DNA from: Streptomyces sp. MspMP-M5
GTDB taxonomy: Bacteria > Actinomycetota > Actinomycetes > Streptomycetales > Streptomycetaceae
Length of the DNA stretch: 64,000 nt
Direction of reading: 5' to 3'
Assembly (NCBI RefSeq): GCF_000373585.1
Contig: NZ_KB891882.1
Span: 78,973-142,972 of the forward strand
How positions within the stretch are numbered: position 1 is the first letter of the stretch; every line of letters begins with the position of its first letter. Position numbers and translations under genes: made by a program. This document shows, piece by piece, positions 55,402 to 64,000 of the stretch. The notes under the pieces are model-generated. The model was not told the origin of the DNA. It saw nothing but the letters and a program-made list of their open reading frames with translations, and made no database searches.

Positions 55402-56562
55402 ATGGACGAAAAAACCGAAGCCGACACGAAAGAGAAGGAGAGGCGGATCGACCTGAGCATCGCCCAGGTCTCCGGCAGTGCGCTCGCCGCGGCGGTCGCG
55501 GCGTACCTCGCGGGTCAGCTCGGTGTGTACGGAACCATCATCGGCGCAGGTGTCGTCAGCGTCGTCGCCACGACCGGCGGCTCGATATTCCAGCACCTGT
55601 TCCGGCGCACCGGAGAGCAGATCAAGGAAGCGGCGGTCACCACCAGACCCAAGCCGCGCCGCTTCTCCACCACCCGATCCCCATCCACCCTCCGATCCCA
55701 GCCCACCCCCCGATCCGAGGCCACCACCGGCACCCCCGGGCCCGCCGGCCCCACGATGGTGCTGCCCACCTTCGACAAGAAGGGCACCGAGGACCCGGTC
55801 ACCTCCGTAGCGGCCCGCGACCCCGGACCCGCCACCGCCCGCACCCAGCTGATCCCGCGCGCCCAGCAGCAGCCGTCCGGCCCCGACCCGGAGGCGACGC
55901 AGCTGATGGCGCGGCCCGCCGAGCGGACCATGGCGCTCGGCCGGGTGTCCCGGAGGGGCGACGACGCGACCACCGTCCTCCCGCAGGCCGGCGCGCCCGG
56001 TGCGGCCCTCCCCGGCACCGAGGAGGCCAGCGCGACCTACGGCACCCGGCTGCGCGGCTGGAAGCGGCCCGCGCTCGGCGCACTCGCCGTCTTCGTGCTC
56101 GCCATGGGCGCGGTCACCGCCACCGAGCTGATCACCGATGAGACACCGAGCGGCGCCAAGGGCACCACCTTCAGCAATCTCATCAGCGGCAACGTCTCCC
56201 CGCACCGGCCCAGCACCCCGCGGACCCCGGACCCCGGCCACTCCACCGGCCACGGCACCGGCCGCGACGGCGGCACCCCGTCGCCCGGCCCCAGCCACTC
56301 CGGCGGCAGCGGCACCGACGGCTCCGAGAGCGGTACCGGCCGCGGCGGGCAGAGTCCGACGCCGACGCCGAGCGACGGCGGCACCAACTCCCCGAGCCCC
56401 GGCCCGTCCTCGTCCCCCGACGCGTCGCCGAACCCCTCCGCCGGGACCGACGGCGGTAAGGGCGACGGCTCCGGCGCGACCGGCGGCGGTGCCAGCCCAG
56501 GCCATCAGCAGAGCGAGCAGAAGCCGGGCGGCGGCCAGTCCCCCGACCCCAACACACCCTGA
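55402..56562 (+). CDS. Uncharacterised two-helix membrane protein
   Basis: 386 residues. The charged start MDEKTEADTKEKERRIDLSI is followed by a first long hydrophobic stretch (26-60: GSALAAAVAAYLAGQLGVYG, IIGAGVVSVVATTGG), a ~150-residue cytosolic/low-complexity Pro/Thr region, a second helix (221-243: ALGALAVFVLAMGAVTATEL), and a C-terminal ~130-residue Pro/Gly/Ser/His-rich tail likely outside the cell. I do not recognise the family; similar 'Pro-rich second-half' proteins occur across streptomycetes. GTAGGAG precedes the ATG. Confidence 0.75.
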   Translation: MDEKTEADTKEKERRIDLSIAQVSGSALAAAVAAYLAGQLGVYGTIIGAGVVSVVATTGGSIFQHLFRRTGEQIKEAAVTTRPKPRRFSTTRSPSTLRSQPTPRSEATTGTPGPAGPTMVLPTFDKKGTEDPVTSVAARDPGPATARTQLIPRAQQQPSGPDPEATQLMARPAERTMALGRVSRRGDDATTVLPQAGAPGAALPGTEEASATYGTRLRGWKRPALGALAVFVLAMGAVTATELITDETPSGAKGTTFSNLISGNVSPHRPSTPRTPDPGHSTGHGTGRDGGTPSPGPSHSGGSGTDGSESGTGRGGQSPTPTPSDGGTNSPSPGPSSSPDASPNPSAGTDGGKGDGSGATGGGASPGHQQSEQKPGGGQSPDPNTP

Positions 56563-56622
56563 AACGCCTGACGAAGGATCGCCCCCCAACGGGCGGACCG
56601 CCCACCGGCGGACCACCCACGA

Positions 56623-56660
56623 CCGCGGCCCGGTGTCCCCCACGGGACACCGGGCCGCGG
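56623..56660. terminator. Bidirectional terminator, membrane protein / FAD oxidase
   Basis: CCGCGGCCCGGTGTCCC / GGGACACCGGGCCGCGG, perfect 17-bp arms, loop CCAC. Confidence 0.95.
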
Positions 56661-56686
56661 CACATCAGTGGCCGGCCGGCCGCCCC

Positions 56687-58027
56687 TCACTCACCCAGCA
56701 CCTGCCGCAGATACCCGTTGGCGAACCGGCGCTCCGGATCCAGCCGATCGCGCAGCGCCGTGAACTCGCCGAACCGCGGATAGACCTCAGCGAGGTACGC
56801 CGCGTCGCGGGTGTGCAGCTTGCCCCAGTGGGGCCGCCCCTCGTGCGCCGTCATGATGCGCTCGACGGCGCCGAAATACCCCTGGTACGGCGTTCCGCGG
56901 TACATGTGCACCGCGATGTAGACGGTGTCCCGGCCCGACGCCGTGGACAGTGCGATGTCGTCGGCCGGCGCCGTCCGCACCTCCACCGGGAAGCTGATCC
57001 TGAAGGCCGACCGCTCCACCAGTGCCTTCAGTTCACGCAGCGTCTCGATGGCCGCCGCCCTCGGAAGCGCGTACTCCATCTCCACGAACCGCACCCGTCG
57101 TGGCGAGGTGAACACCTTGTAGGGGATGTCGGTGTACGTACGCGCCGACAGTGCCCGGCTGGAGACCTTCGCGATGCCCGGTATCGCCGCCGGCACCGCC
57201 CGGCCGACCGCACACGCCACCTGGAACACCCCGTTGGACAGCAACTCGTCCTCGATCCAGCCGCTCACCCGCCCGGGCGGCGCCGCCGGGCCCTGACTGC
57301 GGTTGTTGCGCTTGGTGTTGCAGTTGCCGGTGTGCGGGAACCAGTAGAACTCGAAGTGCTCGTTCTCGGCGGCCAGTTCACCGAAGCGGTCGGTCACCTC
57401 GTCGAACGTCATCGGCTCCTCGCGGGCGGTCAGCAGGAACTCCGGCTCCACCACGAACGTCAACTCGCTGACCACGCCCAGCGCGCCTAGCCCCAGCCGC
57501 GCCCCCGCGAACACCTCCGCGTTCTCGCCGGCGGAACAGCGCAGTACCGAGCCGTCGGCGGTGACCAGTTCAAGAGCGGTGATCTGTGCGGCGATCGACG
57601 CCGAGTCCCGGCCGGTGCCGTGGGTGCCCGTACTGGTGGCGCCCGAGACGGTCTGCTCCATGACGTCGCCCATGTTCGTCAGCGACAGTCCGTGCGCGGA
57701 CAGCGCCCGGTTGAGGTCCTTGAGGGGGGTGCCGGCGGCCACGGTGACGGTCCCTGCCACGCGGTCGATCCGGCGGATACCGGTGAGCCGCTCGGGGCGG
57801 ATCAGCAGCCCGTCGGTGGCGGCGGCCGCGGTGAACGAGTGCCCGGTGCCGACTGCCTTGACCGTCAGTCCCTCCGCGGCGGCGGTCCGCACGGCGGCCG
57901 CCAGTTCCTCGGTGCTCGCCGGCGCCACGGTCCGGGCCGGGCGGGCGGTCACATTGCCCGCCCAGTTCCGCCAGGGCGCACCCGAACCGCGCCCTTTCGA
58001 GCCGCCGAGGACGTCGGTGACTGCCAT
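56687..58027 (-). CDS. FAD-linked D-arabinono-1,4-lactone-type oxidase (ALO/GULO family)
   Basis: 446 residues from ATG 58027. FAD-binding PCMH domain with VKAVGTGHSFTAAAATDGLL, where the His of GTGHS is the position of covalent FAD attachment in this family, then SGATSTGTHGTGRD and AGARLGLGALGVVSEL. The C-terminal ALO domain ends with HWGKLHTRDAAYL and RFANGYL. It oxidises a sugar lactone or polyol (ascorbate-like compound or xylitol/sorbitol) with oxygen. The in-frame upstream extension to 58192 has no similarity. Substrate uncertain. Confidence 0.9.
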   Translation of the reverse strand: MAVTDVLGGSKGRGSGAPWRNWAGNVTARPARTVAPASTEELAAAVRTAAAEGLTVKAVGTGHSFTAAAATDGLLIRPERLTGIRRIDRVAGTVTVAAGTPLKDLNRALSAHGLSLTNMGDVMEQTVSGATSTGTHGTGRDSASIAAQITALELVTADGSVLRCSAGENAEVFAGARLGLGALGVVSELTFVVEPEFLLTAREEPMTFDEVTDRFGELAAENEHFEFYWFPHTGNCNTKRNNRSQGPAAPPGRVSGWIEDELLSNGVFQVACAVGRAVPAAIPGIAKVSSRALSARTYTDIPYKVFTSPRRVRFVEMEYALPRAAAIETLRELKALVERSAFRISFPVEVRTAPADDIALSTASGRDTVYIAVHMYRGTPYQGYFGAVERIMTAHEGRPHWGKLHTRDAAYLAEVYPRFGEFTALRDRLDPERRFANGYLRQVLGE

Positions 58028-58685
58028 GGTGACGATCCCTCCCTCCGCGCGGGCCGGCCGCGTGCGACCGCCGTTGGTCAGCGCATGATGCCAGCCCTCG
58101 ACGCCGCTTCCAGGTGGAGTGACGGGAATCACACGACCCCGAAAACGGGCGCAATCGCACGGCTCCCGGACATGTCGTACCGCCGGTAACACGGAAATCC
58201 GGCGGGGGTGCCCCCGCTGGCCCCGCCGCCCCGTTCACCGGGCCGGGAACGCGGAAGCAATCGACTCAGGGAGTCAACGCCGCGCCCGTGAACTCACCTG
58301 TGGGGGTGGGGTGGTGGGTGCGGTGCTGCTCTGCCTTGCAGTGCCGGCGCAACGGCCCGGCGTGTGTTTCGCCGGTGTACGGGAGCCGGCTTCGGCCGAC
58401 GGACTGCTGCTGAGGGACGCCTGCCCGCCGGAGCCGTGCCGACGGCGCGGGCGGTGCGCAAGACGGGCGCCGACGACGTGGGTGGCGGAGCGGTGACGTG
58501 GTGGTGATGGTGCAGAGAGGAGGGAGGGGAAGGGGCGGCCGTACCAGTGGTGCATACGGGAGGGGCATCTCCGCGGGAGCGTCACCCTGGCTCGTCACCC
58601 GGGCCCGCGGCCCCCGATACGTCAACAGCGCGCACGCGGCGCCCGGTTGGCCCGCCCCCTGCGGCCGTTCCCGTATGCCCCGGGG
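58028..58685. other. 658-bp gap, no gene recognised
   Basis: Plus- and minus-strand frames here give Pro/Arg/Gly-rich compositional products. I see a TACCG-C-CGGTA palindrome near 58177 and nothing else. Confidence 0.4.
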
Positions 58686-59972
58686 TCAGCCCGCCCGGGT
58701 CTCGTCGTGGCGTTCGGCGGGCGGGGGCTCCGCGGGAGCGGGGATGCCGGCGGCCGTGGGGAAGACCGGGGGATGGGTAGCGCGGGGGCGCAGCCAGCGG
58801 TAGCCGGCGAGCGCCACCAGGGCGGCCAGTACACCCGCGGCGAGCGGCACCAGGTAGCCCCGCGCGGCGCCCCCTGCGTCGACCGCCCAGCCGGCCGCCG
58901 ACGAGCCCAGCGCCACACCCACCGCCAGGCCGGTGCTCGTCCACGTCATGCCCTCGGTCAGCTGCGCTCGCGGCACATGCTCCTCGACCAGCGCCATCGT
59001 GGTGACCATCGTCGGCGCGATCGACAGCCCGGCGAGGAACAGCGTGCCGGCCAGCAGCACCAGCGACCCGTTCAGCGACGCCGCCAGCTGCAGCGGCACC
59101 ATGCTCACCGCCATCGCGGCCACCCCCACCAGCCACCGGCGCGACGGCGGCCCCGCCAGGTGCAGCAGCCCGAACACCGCACCGGCCACACACGACCCCA
59201 GCGCGTACACGGCCAGCACCAGGCTCGCCGCGGCCTTGTGGCCCGCCTCCTGGGCGAACGCCACGGTCACCACGTCGATCGCCCCGAAGATGGCGCCGGT
59301 CGCCACGAACGTGCCCACCAGCACCCGCAGCCCCGGCGACCGCAGCGCCGACCCCTTCGTGTGCTGTTCGCGCGGATGCGGCACCGGCTCCGTCGCGCGC
59401 TGCGCGGTCAGCCAGAACACCCCCGCCGCCAGGAACGCCCCGGCCAGCAGCGGTCCGGCCTCCGGGAACCACGCCGTCGACAGCCCGATCGACAGGATCG
59501 GGCCGAGGATGAAGCACATCTCGTCGACGATCGACTCCCAGGAGTACGCGGTGTGCAGCTCGCGCGGCGCCCCCCGGTACAGCTCCGCCCAGCGCGCCCG
59601 CACCATCGAGCCCACGCTCGGCACGCAGCCCGCGCAGGCCGCGAAGGCGAACAGCGTCCAGTCCGGCCAGCGCTGCTGCGCGCTCAGCAGCAGCCCGGCG
59701 ACCGCCGCCAGCGCCACCAGCGTGGCCGGCCGCAGCACCCGGCGCTGGCCGTGCCGGTCCACCAGACGGGAGATCTGCGGCCCGAGCACCGCCGCGGACA
59801 GCGCCAGCGTCGCGGACAGCGCCCCGGCCAGGCCGTACCGCCCGGTCAGCTGGGACACCATCGTGACGATGCCGATGCCCGTCATCGACAGCGGCATCCG
59901 CCCCAGCAGCCCTGCGGCGGAGAACGCCTTGGTGCCGGGGCGGCCGAAAAGGGCGCGGTAGGGACTGGGCAA
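58686..59972 (-). CDS. MFS transporter
   Basis: 428 residues from TTG 59972, with GGCGGAG about 8 bp before it; family homology starts at once ([23 protein letters not shown]). Twelve hydrophobic segments. A loop [18 protein letters not shown] matches MFS motif A, and the C-terminal half contains [28 protein letters not shown], a common feature of actinobacterial MFS. Acidic residues are few in helices. Substrate unknown; it is divergent from ferrochelatase. Confidence 0.85.
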   Translation of the reverse strand: MPSPYRALFGRPGTKAFSAAGLLGRMPLSMTGIGIVTMVSQLTGRYGLAGALSATLALSAAVLGPQISRLVDRHGQRRVLRPATLVALAAVAGLLLSAQQRWPDWTLFAFAACAGCVPSVGSMVRARWAELYRGAPRELHTAYSWESIVDEMCFILGPILSIGLSTAWFPEAGPLLAGAFLAAGVFWLTAQRATEPVPHPREQHTKGSALRSPGLRVLVGTFVATGAIFGAIDVVTVAFAQEAGHKAAASLVLAVYALGSCVAGAVFGLLHLAGPPSRRWLVGVAAMAVSMVPLQLAASLNGSLVLLAGTLFLAGLSIAPTMVTTMALVEEHVPRAQLTEGMTWTSTGLAVGVALGSSAAGWAVDAGGAARGYLVPLAAGVLAALVALAGYRWLRPRATHPPVFPTAAGIPAPAEPPPAERHDETRAG

Positions 59973-60134
59973 CGGGGTGCTCCGCCGGTGAGGAAAACGG
60001 TAAGGAATGTCTGTGGCCGATACAGCTTACGGGCGGTGAGGTGCCCGGCGCCTCCCGATTTCCGCCCGCCTTCCCGCCGCCTCCACCGGGGCCTGACACC
60101 CCCGCCCCGGGCCGGGAGTGGGAGGATCGGGGCC

Positions 60135-61289
60135 ATGCCCGAACAGTGCGACCCCCGCCCGTACGACGCCCTCCTCCTGCTGTCCTTCGGCGGTCCCGAA
60201 GGCCCCGACGACGTCGTGCCGTTCCTGGAGAACGTCACCCGTGGCCGCGGCATCCCGCGCGAGCGCCTCAAAGAGGTGGGCCGGCACTACTTCATGTTCG
60301 GCGGCGTCAGCCCCATCAACGCCCAGAACCGGGAACTCCTCGACGCCCTCCGCAAGGACTTCGCCGGACACGGCCTCGACCTGCCCGTCTACTGGGGCAA
60401 CCGCAACTGGGCGCCCTACCTGACCGACACCCTGCGCACCATGGTCACCGACGGCCACCGCCGCATCGCCGTTCTGGCCACCAGCGCCTACGCCTCGTAC
60501 TCCGGCTGCCGCCAGTACCGCGAGAACCTCGCCGACGCGCTCACCGTCCTCCAGGCCGAGGGCCTGCCCGTCCCGCAGGTCGACAAGCTGCGCCACTACT
60601 TCAACCACCCCGGCTTCGTCCGCCCGATGGTCGACGGCGTCCTCGCCGCCCTCGCCGAGCTCCCCGAGGAGACCCGCGCCGGCGCCCACATCGCCTTCAC
60701 CACGCACTCCATCCCGACCGCGGCCGCCGACACCTCCGGCACCCCCGACGACCACACCGACGACGGCACCGGCGGCGCCTACGTCGCCCAGCACCTGGAC
60801 GTGGCCCGGGTCGTCGCCGACGCCGTACGGGAGGAGACCGGCATCGCCCCCCCCTGGCAGCTCGTCTACCAGTCCCGCAGCGGCGCCCCGCACATCCCCT
60901 GGCTGGAACCCGACATCTGCGACCACCTGGAGGAGCTGCACGGCGCCGGCGTCCCCGCCGTCGTCATGGCCCCCATCGGCTTCGTCTCGGACCACATGGA
61001 GGTCAAGTACGACCTCGACACCGAGGCCACCGCCAAGGCCGCCGAACTGGGCCTGCCGGTCGCCCGCTCGGCCACCGTCGGCGCCGACCCCCGGTTCGCC
61101 GCGGCCGTCCGCGACCTCCTCCTGGAGCGCGCCGCCACCGAACGGGGCACTACCCCCGAGCGCTGTGCCCTGGGCGCCCTCGGTCCCTCCCACGACCTCT
61201 GCCCCGTCGGCTGCTGCCCGGCCCGTACACCCCGCCCGGCCGCGGCCGGCGCCGACTGGACCGGCCCCACCGCCGACACCCCCGCGTAA
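60135..61289 (+). CDS. hemH: Ferrochelatase (coproporphyrin type, CpfC)
   Basis: 384 residues from ATG 60135 (GGGAGGATC before it). [26 protein letters not shown] opens; the active His lies in AFTTHSIP and the Glu in [14 protein letters not shown]. The C-terminal [20 protein letters not shown] supplies cysteines for the [2Fe-2S] cluster seen in actinobacterial ferrochelatases. In Actinobacteria it inserts iron into coproporphyrin III (coproporphyrin-dependent heme route, established). The next gene follows after 46 bp. Confidence 0.95.
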   Translation: MPEQCDPRPYDALLLLSFGGPEGPDDVVPFLENVTRGRGIPRERLKEVGRHYFMFGGVSPINAQNRELLDALRKDFAGHGLDLPVYWGNRNWAPYLTDTLRTMVTDGHRRIAVLATSAYASYSGCRQYRENLADALTVLQAEGLPVPQVDKLRHYFNHPGFVRPMVDGVLAALAELPEETRAGAHIAFTTHSIPTAAADTSGTPDDHTDDGTGGAYVAQHLDVARVVADAVREETGIAPPWQLVYQSRSGAPHIPWLEPDICDHLEELHGAGVPAVVMAPIGFVSDHMEVKYDLDTEATAKAAELGLPVARSATVGADPRFAAAVRDLLLERAATERGTTPERCALGALGPSHDLCPVGCCPARTPRPAAAGADWTGPTADTPA

Positions 61290-61335
61290 CCGCCCGCCCG
61301 AGCCCCGACCACCGCTCGTCCGAGCAAGGAGCACC

Positions 61336-62151
61336 GTGCCCGACCCCCTGCCCACCGACCCCCTCCACGACGAACTCCTCGCACTGGCCCTGGAGGCTGC
61401 CGCCCGCGCCGCGACCCTGCTGCGCGACGGCCGCCCCGCCGACCTGGGCGTGGCCGCCACCAAGACCAGCCCCATCGACGTCGTCACCGAGATGGACCTC
61501 GCCTCGGAGAAGCTGATCACCGATTTCATCGGCGAGCACCGTCCCGCCGACGGTTTCCTGGGCGAGGAGGGCGCCGGCAGCCCCGGCACCAGCGGCGTCC
61601 GCTGGATCATCGACCCGGTCGACGGCACCGTGAACTACCTCTATGGACTGCCCTCCTGGGCGGTGTCCATCGCGGCCGAGAAGGACGGCGAAACCGTCGT
61701 CGGCGTGGTCAGCGCCCCGATGCGCGGCGAGACCTACCAGGCCGTCGTCGGCCGCGGCGCCCATCTCAACGGCGAACCGCTCCGCCACCGGCCCGCCCCG
61801 CCGCTCTCCCAGGCCCTGATCGGGACCGGCTTCGGCTATCTCACCGAGCGGCGGGCCGCCCAGGCCGAGGTCGTGCGCACCCTCCTCCCGCAGGTCCGCG
61901 ACATCCGCCGCGGGGGCTCGGCCGCCATCGACCTGTGCGACGTGGCCTGCGGCCGGCTCGACGGCTACTACGAGCGCGGCCTCAACCCCTGGGACCTGGC
62001 CGCCGGCGTCCTGATCGCCTCGGAGGCCGGCGCCCTCACCGGCGGCCGCCCCGGCCGGCCCGCCTCCCACGAACTGACCGTCGCCGCCTCCCCGGGCGTC
62101 TTCACCGTCCTCCAGCCCCTCCTGGACGACCTCGGCGCCTGGCACGACTGA
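61336..62151 (+). CDS. Inositol monophosphatase-family phosphatase
   Basis: 271 residues from GTG 61336 (AAGGAG before it). Metal-binding motifs of the IMPase family: GEEGAG (Glu), WIIDPVDGTVNYLYGLP (DPxDGT), and NPWDLAAGVLIASEAGA. It dephosphorylates inositol-1-phosphate or a related sugar phosphate, possibly also histidinol- or fructose-phosphate. Cytoplasmic, Li+-sensitive family. A 17-bp-arm terminator follows. Confidence 0.92.
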   Translation: MPDPLPTDPLHDELLALALEAAARAATLLRDGRPADLGVAATKTSPIDVVTEMDLASEKLITDFIGEHRPADGFLGEEGAGSPGTSGVRWIIDPVDGTVNYLYGLPSWAVSIAAEKDGETVVGVVSAPMRGETYQAVVGRGAHLNGEPLRHRPAPPLSQALIGTGFGYLTERRAAQAEVVRTLLPQVRDIRRGGSAAIDLCDVACGRLDGYYERGLNPWDLAAGVLIASEAGALTGGRPGRPASHELTVAASPGVFTVLQPLLDDLGAWHD

Positions 62152-62185
62152 GGCGTCCACCGGCCCGCGTACCGTGTGCGGACAT

Positions 62186-62226
62186 GGCTGCGCCCCGGCA
62201 CCCTCCCTCGGTGCCGGGGCGCAGCC
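62186..62226. terminator. Bidirectional terminator, IMPase / 56-aa gene
   Basis: GGCTGCGCCCCGGCACC / GGTGCCGGGGCGCAGCC, perfect 17-bp arms, loop CTCCCTC. Confidence 0.95.
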
Positions 62227-62246
62227 GCTGTCCTACGAGGCCGGGA

Positions 62247-62417
62247 TCAGGCGTTGACGCCGTAACGCACGCCGTGCTCGGTCGCCAGGCGCTGCAGGTC
62301 CTCGAGCTCCGCCAGCTCGACCTCGGCGAGGAACTCGTCACCCGACTCGCGGGCCCGGACAAGATCGGCTTCGGTGTTCCGTATGCGCTGCAAAATACCT
62401 GCGGTGAACGCGTCCAT
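62247..62417 (-). CDS. Conserved 56-aa protein
   Basis: 56 residues from ATG 62417, with GAGGGGG before it: MDAFTAGILQRIRNTEADLV to a Glu-rich helix (EVELAELEDLQRLATEHG). It is a predicted all-helical, acidic protein with no cysteine. I believe short proteins like this sit near cutRS in other streptomycetes. Function unknown. Confidence 0.75.
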   Translation of the reverse strand: MDAFTAGILQRIRNTEADLVRARESGDEFLAEVELAELEDLQRLATEHGVRYGVNA

Positions 62418-62738
62418 GGTGCGCCCCCTCGTCGTGGGTCGGTGGCACGGGGATGTGCCGACGGGTGGGTCGATCACGGCGTGGCCCCTGCGATGGAAAA
62501 CCAAGCGTGGCAAGACGCTGGTACAGGGCGTGATCGCGGGTGTGCAGACGTCCTCCCCACCGGCACCCTCAGGGAAACCTCGGACACCCTCGAAATTCCG
62601 GTCCCCGCCGCCCCGGCGGCCGCCCTCCGCCCGTCCACACCCCCCTTACCGCCGGTTTATGGCTCTTCGGGGCAGGATGGAAGGGCTCCGATCGTTGTTG
62701 TGCCCTGCTCATCGCGGGCCGTATGGAAGGACTGCGAC
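62418..62738. other. Gap upstream of cutR
   Basis: 321 bp. GGAAGG at 62725-62730 is the cutR ribosome site. I see no clear promoter or operator. A lower-GC segment (GGTTTATGGCTCTTCGGGGC) around 62652-62672 is the best place for one. Confidence 0.4.
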
Positions 62739-63392
62739 GTGCGTGTTCTCGTCGTCGAGGACGAGCAGCTGCTCGCCGATGCTGTGGCCACCGGACTACG
62801 CCGGGAGGCCATGGCCGTCGACGTGGTCTATGACGGCGCCGCCGCGCTGGAGCGGATCGCGGTCAACGACTACGACGTCGTCGTCCTCGACCGCGATCTC
62901 CCGCTCGTGCACGGCGACGACGTCTGCCGCAAGCTCGTCGAGCTGGGCATGCCCACCCGCGTCCTGATGCTCACCGCCTCCGGCGACGTCAGCGACCGCG
63001 TCGAGGGCCTGGAGATCGGCGCCGACGACTACCTCCCCAAGCCGTTCGCGTTCACCGAGCTGACCGCCCGGGTCCGCGCCCTCGGGCGGCGCACCACGGT
63101 GGCCCTGCCGCCCGTACTGGAGCGCGCCGGCATCAAGCTCGACCCCAACCGCCGCGAGGTCTTCCGCGACGGCCGGGAGGTGCAGCTCGCCCCCAAGGAG
63201 TTCGCGGTCCTGGAGGTCCTCATGCGCAGCGAGGGCACCGTCGTCTCCGCCGAGCAGCTCCTGGAGAAGGCGTGGGACGAGAACACCGACCCGTTCACCA
63301 ACGTCGTCCGGGTCACGGTCATGACGTTGCGCCGCAAGCTCGGCGAGCCCGCGGTGATCGTCACCGTCCCCGGCTCGGGATACCGGATCTGA
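62739..63392 (+). CDS. cutR: Response regulator CutR (OmpR family)
   Basis: 217 residues from GTG 62739. Receiver: acidic pair in VVEDEQ, phospho-acceptor Asp51 in VVLDRDLPLVHGDD, Lys in DYLPKPF. OmpR winged helix: REVQLAPKEFAVLEVLMRSEGTVVSAEQLLEKAW, then VVRVTVMTLRRKLG and GSGYRI. CutRS is the Streptomyces system that responds to extracellular redox/disulfide stress and secreted-protein folding. The kinase starts 6 bp after the stop. Confidence 0.93.
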   Translation: MRVLVVEDEQLLADAVATGLRREAMAVDVVYDGAAALERIAVNDYDVVVLDRDLPLVHGDDVCRKLVELGMPTRVLMLTASGDVSDRVEGLEIGADDYLPKPFAFTELTARVRALGRRTTVALPPVLERAGIKLDPNRREVFRDGREVQLAPKEFAVLEVLMRSEGTVVSAEQLLEKAWDENTDPFTNVVRVTVMTLRRKLGEPAVIVTVPGSGYRI

Positions 63393-63398
63393 CCGGCG

Positions 63399-64000
63399 AT
63401 GCCTTCTCTGCCCTCGTTCTCCGGCTCCAAGGCGGCACCGCCGCCGCCTCCGGTGCCGCCCAAGCCGGCCTGGGACCCGAAACCGGTCAATGTCCGGCCC
63501 TTCCCGTGGCTGCGGCCCACCATCCGGATACGGCTCACGCTGCTCTACGGCGGCATGTTCCTGATGGCCGGCATCGTGCTGCTCACGATCATCTACATGC
63601 TCGCCGCGGCCGCCCTGCACGACGGCAGCGCGCTGCCGCTGAAGATCCTCGGCGGGAAGTTCCAGTCCACCAGCGACATCTGCGACCTGCCCACCGAGAC
63701 CTCCGGGGCGCTGCTCCAGGAGGCCGTGAACAACTGCCTGATGCACCAGCGGGCGGTCGCTCTCAACAACCTCCTCAACCGTTCGTTGCTGGCGTTGTTG
63801 GGTTTGACGATCGTGGCGTTCGCGTTCGGTTATGCGATGGCGGGGCGGGTGTTGTCGCCGTTGGGGCGGATCACGCGGACCGCGCAGCGGGTGGCGGGTT
63901 CGGATCTGCACCGGCGGATCGAGTTGGGGGGTCCGGACGATGAGCTGAAGGAGCTGGCGGACACCTTCGACGAGATGTTGGACCGGTTGGACCGGGCGTT
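63399..64000 (+). CDS. cutS: Sensor kinase CutS (5' part; runs off window)
   Basis: First 200 residues. A Pro-rich cytosolic N-terminus (1-38) leads into TM1 (about 44-70), an ~55-residue extracytoplasmic loop with Cys95 (ICDLP) and Cys113 (NNCLMH), TM2 (about 129-147) and a HAMP domain (AGRVLSPLGRITRTAQRVA). The two cysteines fit the reported redox-sensing pair of CutS. From about residue 128 codons switch from C/G-ending to TTG/GGT/TCG-rich. The DHp and ATPase domains lie beyond the edge. Confidence 0.9.
   Translation, partial: MPSLPSFSGSKAAPPPPPVPPKPAWDPKPVNVRPFPWLRPTIRIRLTLLYGGMFLMAGIVLLTIIYMLAAAALHDGSALPLKILGGKFQSTSDICDLPTETSGALLQEAVNNCLMHQRAVALNNLLNRSLLALLGLTIVAFAFGYAMAGRVLSPLGRITRTAQRVAGSDLHRRIELGGPDDELKELADTFDEMLDRLDRA

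Noticed and set aside
58119..58496. Small gene between the FAD oxidase and the MFS gene
   Set aside because: No ribosome site; compositional product only.

Overview
The window is a stretch of a high-GC actinobacterial chromosome, almost certainly Streptomyces. Third-codon positions are strongly C/G, and the genes include HrdB, ParE/ParC, SepH and CutRS. A DasR-type dre site, a ydaO-type c-di-AMP riboswitch and many apparently leaderless promoters point the same way. From memory, the order hrdB, parE, parC, ptsH, sepH, ferrochelatase, cutRS matches the core arm-proximal region of S. coelicolor (around SCO5812 to SCO5863). Most of the window is therefore core chromosome with small accessory insertions. 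No rRNA, tRNA, CRISPR array, IS element or phage gene was recognised.

Layout. 1-9.1 kb is accessory: a truncated alpha/beta hydrolase, an MFS exporter divergent from a CGNR-type regulator across a 17-bp-arm perfect palindrome, TerD, a TetR/amidase divergent pair with two palindromes, a DUF4937-like protein, a second TetR, a phosphoglycerate-mutase-like phosphatase and an ADP-ribosylglycohydrolase. 9.3-14.4 kb holds rnhB, two uncharacterised genes and a recQ helicase with a C-terminal phosphoribosyltransferase-like domain. 14.9-19.4 kb is a small polyketide-like island: a KS-AT protein whose KS has lost its catalytic cysteine, a cold-shock-domain protein and a type II thioesterase. 19.6-24.3 kb has a DUF4192 protein, a glycogen-debranching-like protein and a Nudix protein resembling NrtR.

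25-40 kb is the transcription/topology core: a FadR-type GntR regulator, hrdB, a secreted trypsin-like protease, a DUF7455 zinc protein, parE, a membrane protein plus two-component pair, an Fe-S sucrase/ferredoxin-like gene with an iron box at its start, a CobW metallochaperone and parC. 40-46.2 kb has two overlapping M16 peptidase genes, an M23 peptidase under a c-di-AMP riboswitch, a GntR regulator, and ptsH (HPr) under a DasR site. 46.4-53.7 kb has a GNAT/acyl-CoA-synthetase acetyltransferase (PatA type), a DUF5998-like protein, an NPP-type phosphodiesterase, thymidine kinase, a VOC protein and a sulfurtransferase. 53.8-64 kb has sepH, a membrane protein, an ALO-type FAD oxidase, an MFS transporter, ferrochelatase, an inositol-phosphatase-type enzyme, a 56-aa protein, and cutR/cutS (cutS runs off the edge).

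The genes worth most attention are the KS(Ala)-AT/CSD/thioesterase island, the RecQ-PRTase fusion, the CGNR/MFS pair, and several regulatory sites that decide start codons (iron box, leaderless -10 boxes, Nudix operator). Strong hairpins separate most convergent gene pairs and define the transcription units well. All family names are assigned from sequence motifs by eye; no database search was run.
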